A stretch of DNA of 9,419 bases from Candidatus Zixiibacteriota bacterium (GTDB taxonomy: Bacteria > Zixibacteria > MSB-5A5 > JAABVY01 > JAHJOQ01): contig DAOVLC010000030.1 in the NCBI GenBank assembly GCA_030631455.1, forward strand, positions 1 through 9,419, in the 5' to 3' direction. The position numbers and the translations under genes were made by a program. The notes under the pieces are model-generated. The model had not been told where the DNA came from. It was given only the letters and a program-made list of their open reading frames with translations, and made no database searches. The stretch's first letter is position 1; each line of letters begins with the position of its first letter. This document shows positions 1 through 7,882 of the stretch, piece after piece.

Positions 1-15
1 CATTAAATGTGGCCC

Positions 16-44
16 ATGTCATTCTCTATAGCATATAATATAAT
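16..44 (+). promoter_or_regulatory. Candidate sigma-70-type promoter for the tRNA-Leu/tig transcript
   Basis: A perfect TATAAT lies at 39-44 (a second, overlapping copy is at 34-39). A -35-like ATGTCA (four of six matches to TTGACA) is at 16-21, 17 bases upstream. Transcription would start near position 51, giving a leader of about 170 bases before the tRNA. The surrounding DNA is AT-rich, so a chance match is possible. No better spaced promoter was seen closer to the tRNA. Confidence 0.33.
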
Positions 45-136
45 AGACCTAAAGCCAAATCAATAGAAATCTGAGCAGAAGGGATTCTACATACACCTCT
101 TTCTAAGAATTTTCTAACAGAACAAGCCAAAACACA

Positions 137-157
137 CAGATTGAGGAGCCGAATCTG
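137..157 (+). other. Small inverted repeat in the leader before the tRNA
   Basis: CAGATT (137-142) and AATCTG (152-157) are perfectly complementary around a 9-base loop. No T-run follows, so this is not an intrinsic terminator. It could be a processing or protein-binding site in the tRNA precursor, or chance. The rest of 45-224 shows no supported gene on either strand; an open frame antisense to the tRNA is a shadow of the tRNA. Confidence 0.25.
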
Positions 158-224
158 CACACCGGGGCAAATCACTTGTATTGAAAACGCGTAGTCCCGA
201 TATTGGTGCGCTGGAGAATGCCCT

Positions 225-306
225 GCGAAAGTGGCGGAACTGGTAGACGCGCTGGATTTAGGATCCAGTGGCTTCGGCCGTAGGGGTTCGAGTCCCCTCT
301 TTCGCA
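225..306 (+). tRNA. tRNA-Leu, anticodon UAG
   Basis: The cloverleaf folds well. The acceptor stem pairs GCGAAAG (225-231) with CTTTCGC (299-305), with discriminator A306. The anticodon stem pairs CTGGA (252-256) with TCCAG (264-268) around the loop TTTAGGA, putting anticodon TAG at 259-261. A long variable arm contains a GGC-TTCG-GCC hairpin, as in class II leucine tRNAs. The T stem pairs AGGGG with CCCCT around TTCGAGT. The 3' CCA is not encoded (A306 is followed by TAT), so it must be added by the CCA-adding enzyme. The tRNA reads CUN leucine codons. It ends 20 bases before tig with no terminator between, which suggests a tRNA-mRNA cotranscript released by tRNA processing. Confidence 0.97.
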
Positions 307-316
307 TATAATTGAC

Positions 317-322
317 AGGAGG
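317..322 (+). promoter_or_regulatory. Shine-Dalgarno of tig (sets the TTG start)
   Basis: AGGAGG is a perfect match to the anti-SD core and lies four bases before TTG at 327. It also lies inside the longest open frame, which could begin with TTG at 312. A ribosome binding site downstream of a proposed start argues against 312 and for 327. Confidence 0.75.
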
Positions 323-326
323 AATC

Positions 327-1598
327 TTGGACTATACTTACAACATAACCGAAGATAAAGACTGCAAACGAATTATCGAGGCGGAAATCCCTAAGGATAA
401 AGTCGACGAGAAATTCAACGAGGTCTTCAAGCTCATCAAGAAAGAAGCTAAGATTCCCGGATTCCGACCGGGAAAGGTACCGATATCGGTCATTAAGAGC
501 CGTTTCGCTAAGGACGCTGCCGCCGAAGTCGGAGAAAGACTGGTCGAGGAAGCGGTCGAAGAAATAGTGAAAGAGGCCAAACTTAGTCCGATATCACCTC
601 CCGTCGTATCAGACATAGACATCAAGCAAGGTGAGCCGATCAACTTCACTGCCAGCATTGAAGTTGCCCCGGAAATCAAGATCGAAAAGACGACCGGGTT
701 CACGATAAAGAAAGGTTCCGAGACGATCACGAACAACGATGTCGACAGAGCCTACGCTGCTATTCTCGACATAGAATCGACGCTTGAGATCTCCGACGAA
801 CCTGCAAAGGAAGGGAATTTCGTTACTGTCGACATGGAGAAAACTTTCGATCTCGAAGATAGACTTCCGCAGAAAGAGTTCAAGAATTTCGGTATCGAAC
901 TTGCGAAAGAGACGGCTTTGCCTGCGTTTTTCGATGGGCTGATGGGAATGAAGCCGGACGACGAGAAAGAGATTTATGTCGAATACCCGATGGATTATCC
1001 TGAGAAAGCCCTTACGGGCGCGAAGCTCAAGTTCAAAGTCAAAGTGATCGCTGTCAAGAAAAAGGTCCAGCCTGAGATGAACGAAGAGTTCTTCAAGAAA
1101 TTCGGTGACGGCATCAAATCACCCGAGGAGTTCAAGGAGAAGATCAAGCTCGATCTTCAGGCAAGGCGCAACAAGGAAATCCAGGAGGACATCCGCGAGC
1201 AGGTGATCAAATCGGTCATACTGCACAATCAGTTTGACCTTCCGCAGACATTACTCGACAGGTATCTCGAAGATGTAGTCGAAGATTTCAAGAAGGAATC
1301 CAAGGGGAAAGATGTCGATGAATCCGAAATCCGGGAGAAATATCGCCCGATCGGTATCAGAGTTATCCGCTGGAGCCTGCTAATGCACAAAATCGCTGAA
1401 CAGCAGGGTATTAAGGCGGAGAAAGAGGATGTCGATAAGTGGATCGAGTCTTTTGCCGATAGGTATAATATGACTGCGGAGCAGGCCAAAGAAATGCTCA
1501 AGGAAAGCCGTAAGGTTCAAGAAGTTAAAGAAGCGGTTCTCGAAGCAAAGGTACAGAGTTACATACTGGACAACTCCGAGATTGTCGACGCAGAATAA
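327..1598 (+). CDS. tig: Trigger factor, ribosome-associated chaperone
   Basis: This 423-residue protein matches the usual trigger factor length (about 430). It docks on ribosomal protein L23 at the tunnel exit and shields nascent cytosolic proteins. The N-terminal ribosome-binding domain (about 1-115) carries the signature GFRPGKVP at 45-52, close to position 43 in E. coli, which supports the chosen start. The FKBP-like peptidyl-prolyl isomerase domain (about 155-248) is present. The C-terminal helical chaperone domain (about 250-423) is rich in Lys and Glu. The start is TTG at 327, behind AGGAGG; an in-frame TTG at 312 would add five residues but lies upstream of the SD. By eye the isomerase pocket keeps F201, Y224 and F236 (E. 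coli F198, Y221, F233), but has M170 where E. coli has F168 and no aromatic at the F177 position. It is the first protein gene of the proteostasis cluster; clpP follows after 16 bases. Confidence 0.96.
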   Translation: MDYTYNITEDKDCKRIIEAEIPKDKVDEKFNEVFKLIKKEAKIPGFRPGKVPISVIKSRFAKDAAAEVGERLVEEAVEEIVKEAKLSPISPPVVSDIDIKQGEPINFTASIEVAPEIKIEKTTGFTIKKGSETITNNDVDRAYAAILDIESTLEISDEPAKEGNFVTVDMEKTFDLEDRLPQKEFKNFGIELAKETALPAFFDGLMGMKPDDEKEIYVEYPMDYPEKALTGAKLKFKVKVIAVKKKVQPEMNEEFFKKFGDGIKSPEEFKEKIKLDLQARRNKEIQEDIREQVIKSVILHNQFDLPQTLLDRYLEDVVEDFKKESKGKDVDESEIREKYRPIGIRVIRWSLLMHKIAEQQGIKAEKEDVDKWIESFADRYNMTAEQAKEMLKESRKVQEVKEAVLEAKVQSYILDNSEIVDAE

Positions 1599-1604
1599 GA
1601 GTGA

Positions 1605-1610
1605 AAGGAG
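1605..1610 (+). promoter_or_regulatory. Shine-Dalgarno of clpP
   Basis: AAGGAG lies four bases before ATG 1615 and immediately after the tig stop. It selects 1615 over the in-frame ATG at 1582, which lies inside tig and would add 11 poorly conserved residues. Confidence 0.7.
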
Positions 1611-1614
1611 AAAT

Positions 1615-2202
1615 ATGAGCACTTTAGTGCCGATAGTAGTCGAGCAAACCGGAAGAGGCGAACGAGCGTATGACATATTCTCACGCCTGTTGAAAGACCG
1701 GATCATATTCATCGGAACTCCGATCGATGATGTTGTGGCGAATCTGGTTATCGCTCAGTTGCTCTTTCTGGAGGCCGAAGATCCCGAAAAGGACATAAAT
1801 ATATATATCAACAGCCCGGGTGGGATGGTGACCTCCGGGATGGCGATCTACGACACGATGCAGTTCATCAATTCTGATGTGGCGACGACCTGCGTGGGGC
1901 TGGCTGCCAGCTTGGGCGCGCTGCTTCTGTGTGCCGGAGCGGCAGGCAAACGGACATCTCTCCCCCACTCGCGAATCATGATCCACCAGCCGATGGGTGG
2001 AGTACAGGGACAAGTGACTGACATCGAGATCCAGACCAAGGAAATGCAGAAAAGCAAAGCGGCTCTTAACCAGATACTCGTCAAGCATACAGGCCAGGCG
2101 ATTGAGACGATCGAGAAGGATACCGACAGAAACTTTTTCATGTCCCCCGAAGAGGCGAAAGAATATGGTCTGATCGACGAAGTTTTCGAAAAAAAGACTT
2201 GA
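1615..2202 (+). CDS. clpP: ClpP, ATP-dependent Clp protease proteolytic subunit
   Basis: This 195-residue serine peptidase (family S14) forms the double-heptamer chamber that degrades substrates fed by ClpX or ClpA/ClpC. The N-terminus ([20 protein letters not shown]) is the conserved axial-loop region with almost no propeptide. The nucleophile is S99 in GLAASLG and the general base is H124 in MIHQP; their 25-residue spacing equals E. coli S97/H122. The third triad position, 49 residues after the histidine (E. coli D171), is N173 in DTDRNFFMS, codon AAC at 2131-2133, instead of the usual Asp. Asn at this position has been described in Listeria monocytogenes ClpP1, so the enzyme may be active but altered. 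All other motifs (SPGG, GKR, HTGQ, YGLID) are intact and the length is normal, so decay is unlikely. The gene follows tig with a good SD; an intrinsic terminator follows it. Confidence 0.96.
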   Translation: MSTLVPIVVEQTGRGERAYDIFSRLLKDRIIFIGTPIDDVVANLVIAQLLFLEAEDPEKDINIYINSPGGMVTSGMAIYDTMQFINSDVATTCVGLAASLGALLLCAGAAGKRTSLPHSRIMIHQPMGGVQGQVTDIEIQTKEMQKSKAALNQILVKHTGQAIETIEKDTDRNFFMSPEEAKEYGLIDEVFEKKT

Positions 2203-2205
2203 TAT

Positions 2206-2232
2206 TTGTCTCTGTATCTTGTAAGCTTTAAT
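2206..2232 (+). promoter_or_regulatory. Candidate promoter for clpX-lon overlapping the terminator
   Basis: A -35-like TTGTCT (2206-2211, four of six) and a -10-like TTTAAT (2227-2232, five of six) are separated by 15 bases, shorter than the preferred 17. A second -35 candidate, TTGATA (2199-2204), is too far away. Transcription would start near 2239, within the first arm of the adjacent hairpin, so transcripts from here could not form the terminator. This is inferred from hexamer matches only. Confidence 0.3.
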
Positions 2233-2267
2233 ACTGGGCTGACCACCGAACGGTCGCCCAGTTTTTT
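2233..2267 (+). terminator. Rho-independent terminator between clpP and clpX
   Basis: The arm ACTGGGC (2233-2239) pairs with GCCCAGT (2256-2262). After one bulged T (2240), GACC (2241-2244) pairs with GGTC (2252-2255) around a 7-base loop. That makes 11 base pairs, mostly GC, and the hairpin runs directly into a run of six Ts (2262-2267). The clpX start is 12 bases further on. It should end or attenuate the tig-clpP transcript. No T-run is present on the opposite side, so it is directional. Confidence 0.88.
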
Positions 2268-2279
2268 GTGAGTTAGCCG

Positions 2280-3524
2280 ATGGGTAACAACGATATGGAA
2301 GAAAAACGCTGTAACTTCTGCGGGAAGCAGGCTCAGAACGTAAGGAGGCTCTTCTCCGGCTACAACGCATTCATTTGCGATGAGTGTGTTGGGCTCTGCA
2401 CCGACGTTCTTGAGACCGAGAGGCTAAAAGTCGCTCGAAGGAAACCATTCAAACTTTCGAAACCAGCCGAAATAAAGGAGTTTCTGGACGAATACATCAT
2501 CGGTCAGGAGAAATCAAAGAAGACCATATCAGTGGCCGTATACAATCACTACAAGAGAGTTTTCTATTCGGAGGATTCGGAGGATGTCGAACTCGAAAAG
2601 AGCAACATCCTGCTGATCGGCCCGACCGGTACCGGAAAGACCCTGATGGCACAGACCCTTGCCAAGATGCTGTCTGTTCCGTTTTCGATTGCCGATGCCA
2701 CTGTCTTGACTGAGGCCGGATATGTAGGTGAAGACGTTGAGAACATCCTCGTACGGCTCCTACAGGCTGCGGACTACGATCTGCAGAGAGCCGAGCAGGG
2801 TATCATATATATAGATGAACTGGACAAGATCGCCCGCAAGGATGCCAACCCATCGATAACCCGCGATGTTTCCGGTGAGGGGGTTCAGCAGGGTCTCCTG
2901 AAGATCCTGGAGGGAACGGTAGCTATGATTCCGCCCAAGGGAGGACGGAAACACCCGGAGCAGGCGTTCATCCAGCTGAATACGAAGAATATTCTGTTCA
3001 TATGCGGTGGTGCGTTTGACGGTCTCGAAAAGGGTGTTGCACGCCGGGTTGGCAAACAGCGGCTTGGATTCAATGCACCTGCTCTGAGCATGTCGAAGAA
3101 GTCAGTAGGTGAATTGCTCGACATGACGGAACCGCAGGATCTTCTTGAATATGGGCTTATACCGGAGTTAGTCGGGCGACTGCCTGTGGTGAGTGCTCTA
3201 CACGAGCTGTCCAAAGAGGCACTGCTGAGAATCCTCATGGAGCCAAAGAACGCTCTGACAAGACAGTACCAGAAACTTTTCCAGATGGAGAAAGTCAAGC
3301 TCGAATTCCAGCCGAAAGCGCTCGATGCGGTAGTCGAACTCGCCGAGAAGCGAAAAACAGGTGCAAGGGCGCTCAGGTCGATTCTGGAAGAGGCGATGCT
3401 TGATGTCATGTACGATATTCCTTCACGCAAAGGAATATCCAGGTGCATCATTACACCGGAGGTCATAAAGGAAGGGAAACCACCTGTGCTCCAGATGAAG
3501 AAACGTCAGCGTAAGAGTGCGTGA
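2280..3524 (+). CDS. clpX: ClpX, ATP-dependent unfoldase of ClpXP
   Basis: This 414-residue AAA+ unfoldase recognises tagged substrates and threads them into ClpP. The N-terminal zinc-binding domain has four cysteines (C11, C14, C33, C36). Walker A is GPTGTGKT at 114-121, pore-1 loop GYVG at 147-150, Walker B IIYIDE ending at D179-E180, the RKH loop GGRKHP at 221-226, the arginine finger R300 in GRLPV, and the sensor-2 arginine R363 in GAR. The ClpP-docking loop tip is LGF (262-264), a variant of IGF, so the protein should dock on ClpP. Length is typical. The start is ATG 2280, but the in-frame ATG at 2295 (five residues shorter) is about as plausible; neither has a strong SD (only GTGAG at 2268-2272 before the first). 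It lies 12 bases beyond a terminator and 6 bases before lon. Confidence 0.97.
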   Translation: MGNNDMEEKRCNFCGKQAQNVRRLFSGYNAFICDECVGLCTDVLETERLKVARRKPFKLSKPAEIKEFLDEYIIGQEKSKKTISVAVYNHYKRVFYSEDSEDVELEKSNILLIGPTGTGKTLMAQTLAKMLSVPFSIADATVLTEAGYVGEDVENILVRLLQAADYDLQRAEQGIIYIDELDKIARKDANPSITRDVSGEGVQQGLLKILEGTVAMIPPKGGRKHPEQAFIQLNTKNILFICGGAFDGLEKGVARRVGKQRLGFNAPALSMSKKSVGELLDMTEPQDLLEYGLIPELVGRLPVVSALHELSKEALLRILMEPKNALTRQYQKLFQMEKVKLEFQPKALDAVVELAEKRKTGARALRSILEEAMLDVMYDIPSRKGISRCIITPEVIKEGKPPVLQMKKRQRKSA

Positions 3525-3530
3525 TACAAG

Positions 3531-5894
3531 ATGCTAATCGTCCATAACTCAGAAGAGATCGAAATTCCTTCGAATCTGCCGCTGCTGCCACTTAGGGACG
3601 TAGTCATATTCCCCCACATGGTCTACCCACTCTTGCTCGGAAGGCAGTTCTCGATCGATGCTCTTCAGGAAGCGATGGTAAAGGAAAAACTGGTTTTCCT
3701 CTGCACTCAGAAACGCTCCTCTATCGAAGAACCGAAAGAGAGCGATCTCTATCACGTTGGAACAATAGCACGTATACTTCAAGTAATGAAACTCCCAAAC
3801 GGGATGCTGAAGGTATTGGTCGAAGGCGTGATGCGGGCAAGGATCTCGAAATACATCCAGTCCGAAAACTTCGCGATGATTCGCTCCGAGTTGTTCACGC
3901 CAATATCGGGCAAGCAGGTTCCGGAGATAGAGGCTCTGGCCAGACTGATGGTCAGCCGGTTCGAGGACTACGTGAGACTTAACCGCAGGATACCGGACGA
4001 GATACTCCTATACCTTTCGAACACCGAAGATCATCAGAGGCTCGCGGATACTGTCAGCGCACATGCACTGCTCAAAGTGACCGTGAAGCAGAAATTACTC
4101 GAGGTTCGATATCTACGTTCTCACCTGAAACTGCTGGCAGAGATTCTCAAGTCGGAGATCGAAATACTTAGAATCGAAGAGAAGATCGATGGAAATGTCA
4201 GAGAATCTCTTTCGAAGAGCCAGCGGGAATTCTACCTCCAGCACCAGCTTCGCGCTATCAAGGAAGAGCTGGGACAGGCTGATGACAGCAATGCTGAAGC
4301 TGATGCATTTACGGAGAAGCTTAAGAAACTGAGGCTTTCCGATCAGGCGAAAGAGAAGGCAAAGGAGGAGATCGATCGGCTGCGCAAGATGCACCCCTTC
4401 TCGGCAGAAGCGACAGTAGTGCGCTCATATCTCGATTGGCTTCTCGGGATGCCGTGGGGCATCCTCACAAAGGACAGGAGCAATTTCAAGGAAGTAACGG
4501 CGATACTCGACGCCGACCACTATGGCCTCGAAAAACCGAAAAAGCGAATCCGGGAACATCTTGCAGTGCTTCAGCTTACCAGTGCCGCAAAAGGTCCAAT
4601 TCTCTGTTTTGTCGGACCTCCCGGCGTCGGCAAAACATCCGTTGGCCGCTCGATTGCCGGGGCGCTCGATCGGAAATTTGCTCGCATGTCACTCGGTGGT
4701 GTTCGCGATGAGGCGGAAATTCGCGGGCACAGACGCACATATATTGGTTCTATCCCGGGGAGAATAATCCAGTCGCTCAAGAAAGCGGGATCATCGAACC
4801 CGGTATTTCTCCTTGACGAAGTGGACAAAATCGGAGCCGACTTCAGAGGTGATCCGGCGGCGGCGTTGCTGGAGGTTCTCGACCCGGAGCAGAACAATAC
4901 GTTTGTCGATCATTTTCTCGAAGTCGAGTATGACCTTTCGAATGTACTGTTCCTGACGACTGCGAATACGTTGCACGGTATCCCCCCGGCGCTGATCGAC
5001 AGGATGGAGATTATTCATCTTCCCGGGTACCTTGATTTTGAGAAGCTGGAGATCGCAAAGAACTACCTGATTCCGAAGCTCCGTTTAGAACTGGGAGTCG
5101 AGAAGCTCACGATAAGTATCGGCGACGATGTCCTGATGTCGATCATACGGGATTACACTCGCGAGTCAGGAGTACGAGAGCTGGAACGCCAAATCGCCTC
5201 AATCTTCCGCAAATATGCCGAGAAGCATGTCCTCGCTCGCAAAAGAAAGGTGTTCGCCGTCAAGAAATCCAATCTCACTAAACTGCTCGGCGCTCCCAAG
5301 TTCAAAGACATGGAAATCGGCAAGAAGCCGGTAATCGGCAGAGCGGTCGGATTGGCATGGACATCGCACGGCGGCGAGATACTCCCGGTCGAAGTCTCAC
5401 TGATGGATGGATCTTCGAAGCTTATTCTGACTGGTAAGCTCGGTGATGTGCTCAAAGAGTCCGCGAATGCCGCACTGTCGTATATCAGGAGCAACTCCAA
5501 GAAGCTGAAGCTCAAGGCCGACTTCTACAAAGATCGCGACGTGCACGTGCACATTCCCGAGGGTGCCGTTCCGAAAGACGGACCGTCGGCAGGTATTGCG
5601 ATTCTGACTGCGCTGATCTCCGCTTTCTCCGAGATGCCGGTCAGGAGTGATATCGCCATGACCGGGGAGATTACTCTGAAGGGTGAGGTTCTCCCTGTCG
5701 GTGGGCTGAATGAGAAATTCATTGCTGCCAAGCGTGCAGGCATTACGGAAATCATCTGCCCCAGAAAGAATGATACGGACATCCGCGAGCTTCCAAAGGA
5801 GCTCCTCAATGGCTTGAAACTACACAAGGTAAAGACGGCTTCAGAGGTCACAAAGATCGTTTTCGGCAAGAATGGCCGTTATGCTAAAGATTAG
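3531..5894 (+). CDS. lon: Lon, ATP-dependent protease La
   Basis: This 787-residue LonA protease matches the usual size (E. coli 784). Lon is a cytosolic homohexamer that degrades misfolded and short-lived regulatory proteins. Domains in order: N-terminal substrate-recognition domain (about 14-205, beginning PLLPLRDVVIFP), a charged helical segment (about 205-310), the AAA+ module (about 311-590) with Walker A GPPGVGKT at 362-369 and Walker B FLLDEVDK (D429, E430), and the C-terminal S16 peptidase domain (about 595-787). The catalytic dyad is S686 in DGPSAG and K729 in GLNEKF; the 43-residue spacing equals that of E. coli S679/K722. No membrane segments are seen, consistent with LonA rather than LonB. 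ATG 3531 is six bases after the clpX stop and lacks a clear SD, suggesting translation coupled to clpX. Its end overlaps engB. Confidence 0.97.
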   Translation: MLIVHNSEEIEIPSNLPLLPLRDVVIFPHMVYPLLLGRQFSIDALQEAMVKEKLVFLCTQKRSSIEEPKESDLYHVGTIARILQVMKLPNGMLKVLVEGVMRARISKYIQSENFAMIRSELFTPISGKQVPEIEALARLMVSRFEDYVRLNRRIPDEILLYLSNTEDHQRLADTVSAHALLKVTVKQKLLEVRYLRSHLKLLAEILKSEIEILRIEEKIDGNVRESLSKSQREFYLQHQLRAIKEELGQADDSNAEADAFTEKLKKLRLSDQAKEKAKEEIDRLRKMHPFSAEATVVRSYLDWLLGMPWGILTKDRSNFKEVTAILDADHYGLEKPKKRIREHLAVLQLTSAAKGPILCFVGPPGVGKTSVGRSIAGALDRKFARMSLGGVRDEAEIRGHRRTYIGSIPGRIIQSLKKAGSSNPVFLLDEVDKIGADFRGDPAAALLEVLDPEQNNTFVDHFLEVEYDLSNVLFLTTANTLHGIPPALIDRMEIIHLPGYLDFEKLEIAKNYLIPKLRLELGVEKLTISIGDDVLMSIIRDYTRESGVRELERQIASIFRKYAEKHVLARKRKVFAVKKSNLTKLLGAPKFKDMEIGKKPVIGRAVGLAWTSHGGEILPVEVSLMDGSSKLILTGKLGDVLKESANAALSYIRSNSKKLKLKADFYKDRDVHVHIPEGAVPKDGPSAGIAILTALISAFSEMPVRSDIAMTGEITLKGEVLPVGGLNEKFIAAKRAGITEIICPRKNDTDIRELPKELLNGLKLHKVKTASEVTKIVFGKNGRYAKD

Positions 5895-6468
5895 CGATTG
5901 CAGATACCTTTACTCGGTTGTAAGCCCTGATAACCTCAAAGATGAACCATATCCTCAAGTAGCATTCACAGGCCGATCTAACGTTGGGAAGTCCTCTCTT
6001 CTCAATCGACTTGTCGGAATCAAGAATATCGCCAAAGTATCGCAGACTCCCGGCAAGACCCGAGCAGTCAACTACTTCCTGACAAACACGAACCTCATGC
6101 TGGTTGATCTCCCGGGATTTGGTTACGCTAAAGTCTCGAAGTCAATCAAGGAGCATTGGGGGGAGCTGATAGAGGCATATCTGCTCGACAACGACTGGCT
6201 CAAAGGAGTCGTGCATCTCGTCGACAGCCGTCATCCGCCGACCCCCCTCGACCAGAGTCTGAATGAGTGGCTCAATCAGAATGGGCTTAACTACCTGGTT
6301 GTGATGACAAAGATCGACAAGCTCTCGGGTAACCAGATTGGGAAGAGTCTGGCGCAGACGAAGAGAGAGCTGGTTCTGACCGTCGGGACAGAACCGCTGA
6401 TGTTCTCCGCAAAAACAGGCCGGGGCAAGAAAGAGCTATTAGGCTGGATAGATTCTCAGATTAGATAG
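5872..6468 (+). CDS. engB: EngB/YsxC/YihA ribosome-assembly GTPase
   Basis: This 198-residue TRAFAC-class GTPase belongs to the EngB family, which helps assemble the 50S ribosomal subunit and is essential in B. subtilis and E. coli. The G1 motif is GRSNVGKS at 34-41, followed by the family switch segment TPGKT (59-63). G3 is DLPG at 79-82 followed by FGYAKVSK, G4 is TKID at 146-149, and G5 is SAK at 179-181. Length is normal (about 195-210). Two starts are possible: ATG 5872 (23-base overlap with lon) and ATG 5881 (three residues shorter, 14-base overlap). Neither has a convincing SD, so translation probably depends on ribosomes finishing lon. The lon-engB pairing is also found in Bacillus. 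purA follows after 14 bases. Confidence 0.95.
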   Translation: MAVMLKISDCRYLYSVVSPDNLKDEPYPQVAFTGRSNVGKSSLLNRLVGIKNIAKVSQTPGKTRAVNYFLTNTNLMLVDLPGFGYAKVSKSIKEHWGELIEAYLLDNDWLKGVVHLVDSRHPPTPLDQSLNEWLNQNGLNYLVVMTKIDKLSGNQIGKSLAQTKRELVLTVGTEPLMFSAKTGRGKKELLGWIDSQIR

Positions 6469-6472
6469 ATGC

Positions 6473-6478
6473 AGGAGG
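6473..6478 (+). promoter_or_regulatory. Shine-Dalgarno of purA
   Basis: AGGAGG lies four bases before ATG 6483 and just after the engB stop. It fixes the purA start and suggests purA is translated independently rather than by coupling to engB. Confidence 0.7.
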
Positions 6479-6482
6479 AACC

Positions 6483-7793
6483 ATGACGAATCGAGCGGTA
6501 GTCGGGACCCAGTGGGGCGACGAAGGGAAAGGGAAGGTCGTCGATATTCTCTCTGAGACCTCCGATATTGTGGCGCGGTGCCAGGGTGGTGCCAACGCCG
6601 GTCATACGGTCATAATCGGTGACAGGAAATTCATACTTCACCTGATACCTTCAGGGATACTGCATCCGGAGTGCATCTGCCTCATCGGCAACGGCGTTGT
6701 TCTTGATCTCGATCAGTTCTTCCTCGAAATCGATCAGCTTGATTCTGAGGGTATGTCGACCGGCGGAAGACTCTTTGTCTCCGGCCTGGCGCACCTTGTT
6801 CTGCCGTATCACAAATGGACGGAGAAATACAATGAGGAAAGGCGCGGAGCGGGCAAGATCGACACGACTCTGCGAGGCATCGGTCCGGCATACACCGACA
6901 AGTATTCGAGATTTGGTATCCGTGCGTTCGATCTCTTCTACCCGGACAAGCTCATGGACAGACTAAGGATGAACTTTAGGATGAAATCTGAAGTGATCGA
7001 GCGGTTTTCGTCGGAAGAATATGCCGATGTGACGAAACTCCACGATAGATTGATTGAATACGGCAAGAAGCTGTCGGAGATGGTAGTCGATGGCAGCGGA
7101 TTCCTGCATGAAGCGCACGGTCAGGGCAAGTCGATGTTGTTCGAGGGAGCGCAGGGCACTCTTCTCGACATCGATTTCGGTACGTTCCCGTTCGTGACAT
7201 CTTCAAATACGACAATCGGCGGAACGATGACCGGTCTTGGTGTTCCACCCGGTTTTGTCGACGAAGTCTTTGGTGTGGCGAAGGCGTATATAACGCGAGT
7301 GGGAAGCGGGCCGTTCCCGACCGAGTTGTCTGAAGAACTGTGCGAAAAGGTCCGAGAATGCGGGCAGGAATACGGGGCGACCACAGGCCGCCCGCGAAGG
7401 TGTGGCTGGCTCGATCTGAATCTACTGAAGCGGTCGGTCATGATAAATGGAATCGACTATCTTACGATAACCAAGCTCGATGTGCTCGACGAATTATCTG
7501 AGATCAAAGTGTGCACCGGTTACACTCAGAAAGACAGTGCTCAAAGCAATGATAGATTTACTTTCTACGATCTCGGCACGGTCGAACCTGTCTACAAGAC
7601 TTTCGAAGGATGGAAGCAGTCGACCTCAGGTATAACGCAACTCGATGATCTTCCGGAAAAAGCGCAGGAGTATGTCCGATTCATCGGAGCATTCACCGGA
7701 GCGCGGATAGCCTTAGTCTCGACCGGCCCCGCTCGTAGTGAGACAATCCTGATGCCACCGTTGGTGCCAAAAGACAGTAACGTGACGGTGTAG
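6483..7793 (+). CDS. purA: Adenylosuccinate synthetase
   Basis: This 436-residue enzyme (family usually 425-435) joins IMP and aspartate with GTP to make adenylosuccinate, the first committed step to AMP, in the cytosol. The P-loop-like [11 protein letters not shown] at 8-18 contains the catalytic D13. GGANAGHTV includes H41, the other catalytic residue. Further conserved motifs are [28 protein letters not shown] with Q224 at the E. coli position, VGSGPFPTE, the aspartate/IMP loop [10 protein letters not shown] (T300-R306), TKLD for guanine recognition, and STGPARSET near the end. All key residues are intact. The start is set by AGGAGG. It is the last gene of the close-packed clpX-lon-engB run. 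Its aspartate substrate links it to the aspartase-type gene downstream. No T-run terminator follows. Confidence 0.97.
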   Translation: MTNRAVVGTQWGDEGKGKVVDILSETSDIVARCQGGANAGHTVIIGDRKFILHLIPSGILHPECICLIGNGVVLDLDQFFLEIDQLDSEGMSTGGRLFVSGLAHLVLPYHKWTEKYNEERRGAGKIDTTLRGIGPAYTDKYSRFGIRAFDLFYPDKLMDRLRMNFRMKSEVIERFSSEEYADVTKLHDRLIEYGKKLSEMVVDGSGFLHEAHGQGKSMLFEGAQGTLLDIDFGTFPFVTSSNTTIGGTMTGLGVPPGFVDEVFGVAKAYITRVGSGPFPTELSEELCEKVRECGQEYGATTGRPRRCGWLDLNLLKRSVMINGIDYLTITKLDVLDELSEIKVCTGYTQKDSAQSNDRFTFYDLGTVEPVYKTFEGWKQSTSGITQLDDLPEKAQEYVRFIGAFTGARIALVSTGPARSETILMPPLVPKDSNVTV

Positions 7794-7805
7794 GTAAAGA
7801 CCTAC
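7790..7805 (+). other. Short hairpin overlapping the purA stop codon
   Basis: GTAGGT (7790-7795) pairs perfectly with ACCTAC (7800-7805) around the tetraloop AAAG, and the purA TAG stop is in the first arm. No T-run follows, so it is not a classic terminator. It may be a weak 3' stabiliser or chance. The 89-base gap to the next gene holds no other gene. Confidence 0.4.
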
Positions 7806-7819
7806 CCCCAACATCTCTA

Positions 7820-7848
7820 TTGCATTGTCGTTCGTTTCGCCGTACTAT
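7820..7848 (+). promoter_or_regulatory. Weak promoter candidate for the sensor-aspartase gene
   Basis: TTGCAT (7820-7825, three of six) and TACTAT (7843-7848, four of six) are spaced by exactly 17 bases. Transcription would begin near 7855, about 28 bases before the ATG. The matches are weak, and read-through from purA is an equally good explanation for expression. Confidence 0.22.
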
Positions 7849-7868
7849 CCTGACGGAGCGCAACACAA

Positions 7869-7874
7869 AAGGAG
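7869..7874 (+). promoter_or_regulatory. Shine-Dalgarno of the sensor-aspartase gene
   Basis: AAGGAG lies eight bases before ATG 7883, an ideal spacing. It supports translation beginning ahead of the sensor domain, so the fused protein is likely real. Confidence 0.75.
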
Positions 7875-7882
7875 AGATATCT

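Noticed and set aside
26..307. Minus-strand open frame of 93 codons across the leader and tRNA
   Set aside because: It is antisense to the tRNA-Leu, has no recognisable domain, and its N-terminal part is the translated complement of the tRNA, a well-known false gene call.
312..326. Longer tig start at TTG 312
   Set aside because: It would place the AGGAGG inside the coding region; 327 has the SD just upstream and agrees with the E. coli position of the GFRxGK motif.
307..338. Perfect TATAAT (307-312) overlapping perfect TTGACA (312-317), then TATACT (333-338), right behind the tRNA
   Set aside because: TATAAT lacks a -35 at the right distance (284-289 is GGGGTT). TTGACA-15-TATACT would start inside tig, beyond its SD and start codon. 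Best read as chance overlap with the SD region.
7840..7856. CCGT...ACGG inverted repeat as an operator before the fusion gene
   Set aside because: Only four bases per arm with a 9-base gap, and not resembling a CRP/FNR site; expected by chance.
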